A DNA stretch of 64,000 nt, taken from positions 124,001 to 188,000 of the forward strand of contig NZ_JBLFBO010000001.1 of assembly GCF_047338595.1 (NCBI RefSeq), written 5' to 3'. Source of the DNA: Nitrospira_D sp019636945. GTDB taxonomy: Bacteria; Nitrospirota; Nitrospiria; Nitrospirales; Nitrospiraceae. Positions 59,020 to 64,000 of this stretch are shown here, in pieces (position 1 is the stretch's first letter; every line of letters begins with the position of its first letter). The position numbers and the translations under genes were made by a program. The notes under the pieces were generated by a model that made no database searches, had not been told where the DNA came from, and saw only the letters and a program-made list of their open reading frames with translations.

Positions 59020-60293
59020 GCCGCCCCCAGCACCTGTTTGATCAGTTGGAGTTCGTCGAGCACCAGCCGCGGCAGGAGAAAATGCTTGCGCACGTGTTCG
59101 CGCCCCGCTCGACCGAACGCTCCCCGTTCGCCCGGTCGCTTGAGCAGGTCGAGAACCCGTTCCGCACAGCCTTCCACACTGTTCACCAGGTTCCTCTGAT
59201 AGGGCTCCGGAAACTGCATGGGGATCCCTCCGGCCTTTCCGGCCACAACCGGCTTTTCTTTCCAGAAGGCCTCGGAGACGACCAACCCAAATCCCTCTCG
59301 AAGTGATTTCTGGATCACGACATCAGCACCGCGTTGGAAGACGTTCACCTCCATACTGCCCACACCGGCCAGATTGGTGAAGACAAAGAGATCCGGGTCG
59401 TTTGCGGCTTGCTCTTCCACGCGATCCAGGATTTCCCATCCCTCCGGATCGTCACCCGCCATTGCGCCGATCAGTACCAGTTGAACGGTGGGGATTTCTT
59501 CTTTGATCAGACGATAGGCGCGCATCACCCCCAGGGGATCTTTCCATGGATCGAATCGGGAAACTTGCACCAGCAACGGCCTCGTCGGATCGACACCGGA
59601 ATCCGCAATCGCCCGGCGACACAAGTCTTCGGGTAACTCCATGTTCTTCGTCGCCAAGGGATCGATCGCCGGTGCGATGATCGCCATCTGTTTCGCGGCC
59701 AGACCGGGCAAGAGAAAGTCCGCCATCGTAAAGACAACCGCATCGTACTCCTCAAGATAGGGCCTCAGAAACAGGCTGACATCTTTGTCCGGGGCCGAAC
59801 TGTCGATATGACAACGCCAGATCCACTTGGCATTGCGCGGTCCCGTAAAATGCCTGATCGCGGCCGGCTGTGGATCATGAACGATGTAGACATCGTAGTC
59901 ATTGCCCAATGCCTTCGCACTGCGCTCATTCACCCGGAGATAGAGGTCTTGTTCCGGCTTTCGCAGGTCGTAGTGGCCGCCCTGCAACGCATTGTGAAAC
60001 ATCTTGGTGATGGCAAAGAATTCCGGCTCTCCGTGAATCAGCCGCCAGTCGGCTTGAACCCCAATCGCTTGCAGCATGGGCACATACCGAGCCAACAACT
60101 CGGCCACGCCACCCCCCGCCGCCGTCGAATTCAGATGGCAGACCCTGACCCCCGCCAGCTCTTTTCCAAGTGCGATGAGTTCTTCGTACGACTCATCACT
60201 CATCAGCGCACGATAGCGGCCTATATTGCCTTGGATCGCTCCGCAGCGCCGCCCGATTCCCACTTTTGGCAACATGGTCTTCTCTTCCAACAT
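59016..60293 (-). CDS. treT: trehalose synthase, glycosyltransferase type (TreT)
   Basis: A 425-residue GT4 enzyme. It has VCHLNSTAAGGGVAELLARY (about 51-70), WRCHIDSSAPD, PAIDPLATKN, VQVSRFDPWKDP and the donor loop QKSLREGFGLVVSEAFWK (about 330-347). TreT makes or cleaves trehalose with nucleoside-diphosphate glucose. AGGAGG precedes the ATG. It is the first gene of the treT-glgP-ackA-xfp operon; the reaction direction in the cell is unknown. Confidence 0.88.
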   Translation of the reverse strand: MLEEKTMLPKVGIGRRCGAIQGNIGRYRALMSDESYEELIALGKELAGVRVCHLNSTAAGGGVAELLARYVPMLQAIGVQADWRLIHGEPEFFAITKMFHNALQGGHYDLRKPEQDLYLRVNERSAKALGNDYDVYIVHDPQPAAIRHFTGPRNAKWIWRCHIDSSAPDKDVSLFLRPYLEEYDAVVFTMADFLLPGLAAKQMAIIAPAIDPLATKNMELPEDLCRRAIADSGVDPTRPLLVQVSRFDPWKDPLGVMRAYRLIKEEIPTVQLVLIGAMAGDDPEGWEILDRVEEQAANDPDLFVFTNLAGVGSMEVNVFQRGADVVIQKSLREGFGLVVSEAFWKEKPVVAGKAGGIPMQFPEPYQRNLVNSVEGCAERVLDLLKRPGERGAFGRAGREHVRKHFLLPRLVLDELQLIKQVLGAA

Positions 60294-60496
60294 TCGGGTC
60301 TCCTCCTATCTCCAGTTCAAGGGAGAGCAGTCCTCTACCTGTACCAGTCCTGTCAACTCAACAACAAGCCAAACTTGCAAGACTTTTTCCAACTCAGTCG
60401 CCTAACAAGAAAGAGCACTCGGGTAAGAAGTCTCCGCCGGGTAAGAGGCTCCTCTTCCGTACTCATAGCGTTGGATGAAGTGCAAGGAGAGAGCCG

Positions 60497-60751
60497 ATGA
60501 ATAGAGACAAGGGTAGCAGCAATTCTCAGGCTGAAGTATTGACGAGTTCAGGATGGCTGGTGGAGACAACCGCAGGGCTCAGGGGCATCCTGCTACAGGA
60601 GATAGGTTGCGCTGTCGCAGAAGGCAACAGAGGGTGTCGAGACTCTTCGGGCATCGACGAGCGTCCTATTTATGCCCCTCGTACGGATCGTCAAAGATCG
60701 CTTGGCATTCGAGGCAACGCACCTTGCCGCTTCGTTTCTTACCCCTGGTGA
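60497..60751 (+). CDS. possible small protein antisense to the CxH/CxxC gene
   Basis: An 84-residue frame with AAGGAG eight bases before the ATG. The first 50 residues (SSGWLVETTAGLRGILLQEI) are plausible, but the last 29 codons overlap the end of the minus-strand gene at 60666 and look like its shadow. No family is evident. It may be a real short gene with a longer tail, or chance. Confidence 0.25.
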   Translation: MNRDKGSSNSQAEVLTSSGWLVETTAGLRGILLQEIGCAVAEGNRGCRDSSGIDERPIYAPRTDRQRSLGIRGNAPCRFVSYPW

Positions 60752-60908
60752 GGACATCATCAATCGCCCGACTGTGGCTACAGGGATTGGTCGGAGTGGT
60801 TCTGCTCGCTGGTTGAACCGTCACTGATTCCGCTGGAAGTTCCATGGTGTCCTCCATCAGATGGGCGGTCGCCGCATCCGTCTCTGAGAGACTCTTGTCC
60901 TTCTCCAT
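60666..60908 (-). CDS. small CxH/CxxC protein, cassette B copy
   Basis: An 80-residue protein ending RAIDDVLTRGKKRSGKVRC then LECQAIFDDPYEGHK. CSH (CxH) and CLEC (CxxC) are spaced as in the cassette A copy at 10414-10620. GGAGGAG precedes the ATG closely. The first 40 residues are polar and variable. It lies 200 bp downstream of the LTWNQVF-like gene, the same order as in cassette A. Confidence 0.72.
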   Translation of the reverse strand: MEKDKSLSETDAATAHLMEDTMELPAESVTVQPASRTTPTNPCSHSRAIDDVLTRGKKRSGKVRCLECQAIFDDPYEGHK

Positions 60909-61110
60909 AACTCCTCCGGCCAGAGTGTCTGTGTTCTACTCACGTTTGACTCTTCGTGTATCAACGGCCAAGACAACCGTGGACGCAACACCCTGAGATC
61001 CTGCATCCGATTCGATGAAACTCACCGCAGGCTGTGAGTGCTTCAGGACAAGGAACGGTGTCATTGACCAAACTGGCAACGACCCACTTTTTCCCATCCT
61101 AGGCCTCCAC

Positions 61111-61311
61111 TCAGTGCGTTCTGTCGGTGTCGATCGTCAGACACACCTGACCAATTTGGGTTAGATAGTCGATCACTAGAAAGACTTGATCCGTCGTCAG
61201 GTCAGGACAGAATCCCTCCACACATTCGAGAGGATAACGCGTCTCTCGTTGCCGGAGCGCGGTCAAGACCCGATCAATGTGGGATTGATCGATGGTGATG
61301 GACATAGTCAT
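61111..61311 (-). CDS. small LTWNQVF-family protein, cassette B (diverged)
   Basis: A 66-residue protein: HIDRVLTALRQRETRYPLEC, then FCPDLTTDQVFLVIDYLTQI and GQVCLTIDTDR. The core LTWNQVF is changed to LTTDQVF, but the rest of the pattern (CPxL..QVFLxIDYL..GQVxLT) is kept. ATG 61311 has GGAAG seven bases upstream; the frame runs back to 61410. It lies between the regulator and the CxH/CxxC gene. Confidence 0.7.
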   Translation of the reverse strand: MTMSITIDQSHIDRVLTALRQRETRYPLECVEGFCPDLTTDQVFLVIDYLTQIGQVCLTIDTDRTH

Positions 61312-61531
61312 CAGCCGCTTCCTTTCGAACGTCGGGTCGGACTCTACCGCAACGAGATCGTCGCAGAAACTGGGCATTCGCCCTAGCTGCAGGGATAAAG
61401 TTGCCTGCAATCCTGCACCATTGATCGGAATCTGCCTGATCTGTCCATTGGAGAATCAACACAGAGTCATGACGCCGCTCATCCGGCTGGTCACTCAGAG
61501 GAGGAGACCACTTCGTGGGAACAGATCGCTT

Positions 61532-62200
61532 CTATTCTGCGCTGGCAAGGCCCTGCGCCATGGCATAGCGCATCAGCTCTGCCGTCGTGTGGATGCCCAG
61601 TTCCTGCATTAAGCAGGTCTTATGAAATTGCACGGTCTTCACGGACAGGTCCAGCAGGGTGGCGATCTCTTTGGTGCCTTTCCCTTCGCCGATGAGTTGC
61701 AGGATCTCCCGTTGCCTGGGCGTCAGTTCCCTCTCCCCACCCTTGACGGCCAAGGCCCTCTCCGCCTTCAGCGCTTGGTCGATCATCGGCTTGGCAAGCG
61801 AGGGAGTAAGATAATGGTTCCCCTTAAGGACCGCCTGGATCGCCTGGGGTAATTCCGATGCCGCCGACTGTTTCAGCAAAAACCCGTGTGCCCCCACTTT
61901 GAAGGCCTCTGTGGCATAGCGGGAGCTCGCATGCATAGTCAGAAAGAGCAATTTCGTCTCGGGTAACATTTTTTTGAGATGCCGGGCTGCTTCCAGACCG
62001 TTCAATAGCGGCATGGAAATATCCAAAAGAATGAGCTCCGGCCTGAGCCTCCCCGCTGCTTCGAGCAAGGCGCGGCCATCCTCCACGGACCCCACGACCT
62101 CACACTGATCTTCAATCAGTTTTCGCACGCCGGCCAGCATGATGGAATGATCGTCGGCCATCAACACGCGCGGCTTCTTTGTCGAGATCATCTCAGACAT
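61532..62200 (-). CDS. NarL/LuxR-family response regulator, cassette B
   Basis: A 222-residue regulator and close paralogue of the one at 11169-11816. The receiver domain has DD at 16-17, Asp near 60 (LILLDISMPLLNGLEAARHL) and FLLKQSAASELPQAIQAVL. The GerE domain is LTPRQREILQLIGEGKGTKE followed by IATLLDLSVKTVQFHK (about 155-190). The kinase gene ends 92 bp upstream, a gap filled by array H8; in cassette A the gap is 11 bp. Confidence 0.92.
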   Translation of the reverse strand: MSEMISTKKPRVLMADDHSIMLAGVRKLIEDQCEVVGSVEDGRALLEAAGRLRPELILLDISMPLLNGLEAARHLKKMLPETKLLFLTMHASSRYATEAFKVGAHGFLLKQSAASELPQAIQAVLKGNHYLTPSLAKPMIDQALKAERALAVKGGERELTPRQREILQLIGEGKGTKEIATLLDLSVKTVQFHKTCLMQELGIHTTAELMRYAMAQGLASAE

Positions 62201-62263
62201 GGCGCTACCGTATGTCCCTGGTTGTACAGAACGTACGTCGCCTCTCTACCGATTGTCGTCGCT

Positions 62264-62315
62264 CTTCATGACGCAGACGCACGCCCCACGATTCACGTCT
62301 CACGCATCACGCCTC
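62264..62315. repeat. heptamer array H8 (TGANNCG units at the kinase 3' end)
   Basis: On the minus strand the array reads TGATGCG, TGAGACG, TGAATCG, TGGGGCG in 7-bp steps. The kinase TGA stop (62295-62293) is the start of the third unit, and the last residues of the kinase (VMRET) are encoded by the first two. Confidence 0.75.
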
Positions 62316-64000
62316 CCAATGGCACCCATGCATGAATCTCCGTCCCATCACCAGGGTTGGTCCTAATGCGGAACGTGCCCCGCAGCGCCGCCACCCGTTC
62401 TTCCATACTAATGAGACCGAGGCCCATACGTCCGTTGGACATCTGCTGCCGGTAGTCAAACCCTCGTCCGTCATCATGGACACAGAGACCGACGCCCCAC
62501 TTCGAGCCAAAGAGCCGGACCACGACATAGGTTGCGTTGGCATGTTTCCGCACGTTTTGGAGACTTTCCTGTAAGACTCGATAGAGGCACGTGGCTTGGT
62601 CGAGGGACAGTAAGGCCGACAGGTTGCGCACCTGGACTCTCGTCATCAACCCCGTCCTCGTCTCAAACTCCTCCACATGCTCGTGGACTGCCGCTTCCAG
62701 ACCAACGTGCTCAAGCAGTGATGGGTGCAGCTGATGCGCCAGCTTTTGGAGATCCGCAGTAATCTGCTCCGCCAGCTTGCCCAGCTGGCACACACGCGTG
62801 AGTACCGACTCTTCGGAGTCTCGCTTCCCTGAGTGGATGCTTTGCAGATCGATCGCCAACGTGGCAATACGTTGCGTCAGATCGTCGTGCAGTTCACGAG
62901 CGAGTCGCCGCCGTTCGGTCTCTTGAGCAATGAGCAACTTCCCGGTCAGCTCTTCCAATTTCGCTTGAGACTTCTGCAACTCCCGCTGCTTCACGAGTAG
63001 AGCTTCCTCCACATGTTTGCGGTCGGAGATATCCAGGTGGGAGAGCACCACACCCTGAGGTGCTACCAACGGCGACACGCGGAGGAGAAACCAGCGCGTT
63101 TCATCGGGAGAATCGCAAGAATACTCTGCGCTGAACAGCTCTGCTCTTCCGTCCAATACGGTCTCGATACCCGCGAGAATCGGGCCAGCTGTAGTATCCC
63201 CATTGGTAACGCTCCGGCGACATACCTCAAGATAATTATCCCCCACCGCTCCGATGTTGCTGGTCGCATACGAGTTCGCTCGAGCAAATTTTTTCCAGGG
63301 CTCATTCGTCCGAACAATCGTCCCAGATCGATCCAGCACACAAACATGGGCGGACAGTGAGTTCAACACGTCCTCGATAAAGGCTTCGTTCTTCTGGAGT
63401 AATACCTCAGCCTGTTTGGAGTCTGTAATATCGAGGGCGATGCCGGCCATGCGGACCGGTCGACCCTCTTCGAATGTGGCGCTCCCCTTGGCCTGAATCC
63501 AGCGTACCGTACCGTCCTGCCACTGGGTCCGATACTTGATGTCATAGCTTTGCAGACCGTTGCTCTCTAAACAGGCATGGACAGCTTGGTCTGTAGTAGC
63601 TCGATCGTCGGGATGCAACGCAGCCAGGAACCGTGCGTACGACATCGGTTCATCGACCGGGATTCCGAAGAGTTGTTTACACAGGGGAGACCACTCCAGT
63701 CGATCTCGTGGAATGTCCCAATACCAATAGCCGACGCCGGCACGTTCGGTGATGAACTTGTTCCGCGCTTCATACTCGCGCGACGCTGCCTCGGCCCGCT
63801 TGCGCTCGGTGATGTCTTCCACAAAAATGACGATGCCGCCTACCTTATCATCGTGCCCTCGCCAGGGTCGCACTTCCCAGTGAATCCACTGGACGGAGCC
63901 ATTGAGCAGCTCAAAGCAGACTTCCTTCTCAGTCACCACTTCCCCTGCCAGTGCTCGCCGATGCGCCGCTTTCCATCGCTCCGGGGTTTCTGGGAGAATC
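62293..64000 (-). CDS. multi-PAS sensor histidine kinase, cassette B (cut by window end)
   Basis: The visible 569 codons are the C-terminal part; the frame is open to base 64000 and the start lies outside. At the N-terminal edge a PAS domain is cut mid-way (ELLNGSVQWIHWEVRPWRGH, VFVEDITERKRAE-like linker). Two more PAS domains follow (VGYWYWDIPRDRLEWSPL; FIEDVLNSLSAHVCVLDRSG). Then comes the NarX-type box ARELHDDLTQRIATLAIDL and an HATPase domain ending LGLISMEERVAALRG. It pairs with the regulator at 61532-62200, as in cassette A. Confidence 0.9.
   Translation of the reverse strand, partial: ILPETPERWKAAHRRALAGEVVTEKEVCFELLNGSVQWIHWEVRPWRGHDDKVGGIVIFVEDITERKRAEAASREYEARNKFITERAGVGYWYWDIPRDRLEWSPLCKQLFGIPVDEPMSYARFLAALHPDDRATTDQAVHACLESNGLQSYDIKYRTQWQDGTVRWIQAKGSATFEEGRPVRMAGIALDITDSKQAEVLLQKNEAFIEDVLNSLSAHVCVLDRSGTIVRTNEPWKKFARANSYATSNIGAVGDNYLEVCRRSVTNGDTTAGPILAGIETVLDGRAELFSAEYSCDSPDETRWFLLRVSPLVAPQGVVLSHLDISDRKHVEEALLVKQRELQKSQAKLEELTGKLLIAQETERRRLARELHDDLTQRIATLAIDLQSIHSGKRDSEESVLTRVCQLGKLAEQITADLQKLAHQLHPSLLEHVGLEAAVHEHVEEFETRTGLMTRVQVRNLSALLSLDQATCLYRVLQESLQNVRKHANATYVVVRLFGSKWGVGLCVHDDGRGFDYRQQMSNGRMGLGLISMEERVAALRGTFRIRTNPGDGTEIHAWVPLGGVMRET

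Overview
The window looks like a chromosomal segment of a Nitrospira-type bacterium (Nitrospirota). This is inferred from gene content, not from a marker gene: a group 3b [NiFe] hydrogenase, many small periplasmic c-type cytochromes, a phosphoketolase with acetate kinase, and small stress-associated protein families next to NarL-type two-component systems. There is no rRNA, tRNA or CRISPR array that I can recognise.

Layout. 0.1-9.2 kb: a minus-strand hydrogenase operon (beta, gamma, delta and alpha subunits, maturation protease, hypA, hypF, hypC), then a lipoprotein and a membrane protein. 9.3-14.3 kb: a minus-strand regulatory cassette (PAS histidine kinase, NarL-type regulator, two small 'CPxLTWNQVF' proteins, a small CxH/CxxC protein, a DUF2934 protein, a PepSY protein). 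15.3-20.5 kb: a plus-strand stress and redox run (small protein, Hsp20, 50-aa membrane protein, phosphoribosyltransferase, BCAM0308-type protein, NTF2-like protein, tandem universal stress protein, cytochrome c, glutaredoxin-CcdA fusion). 20.6-24.0 kb: an accessory island with a SIR2-like protein overlapping a small membrane protein, a lipoprotein and toxin-antitoxin genes. 24.1-35.7 kb: a minus-strand cluster of cytochromes, PPK2, DsrE and OsmC proteins, split YeeE/YedE transporters and a TsdA-like dihaem cytochrome, which together suggest handling of thiosulfate or reactive sulfur. 36.0-46.3 kb: a 9.2-kb lipopeptide synthetase gene (FAAL-PCP-C-A-PCP-C-A-PCP-TE) followed by its Sfp-type phosphopantetheinyl transferase. 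46.3-53.0 kb: Mla-type lipid transport genes, ftsH and a DUF1207 protein. 53.6-60.3 kb: a treT-glgP-ackA-xfp operon linking trehalose and glycogen to acetate and ATP. 60.7-64.0 kb: a second copy of the regulatory cassette (kinase cut by the window edge, regulator, LTWNQVF-like protein, CxH/CxxC protein).

The most unusual signals are four. (1) At least eight intergenic loci carry degenerate 7-bp tandem arrays, often as inverted pairs. Their units keep a TGA (TCA on the other strand), and several neighbouring genes use an array unit as their stop codon. (2) The synthetase has a replaced catalytic His in its first condensation domain and a Cys in place of the thioesterase Ser; its second adenylation domain reads as glycine-activating. 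(3) The kinase, regulator and small-protein cassette is duplicated. (4) A two-gene SIR2-like plus membrane-protein unit is a candidate defence module. All function calls come from reading the sequence; no database search was run.
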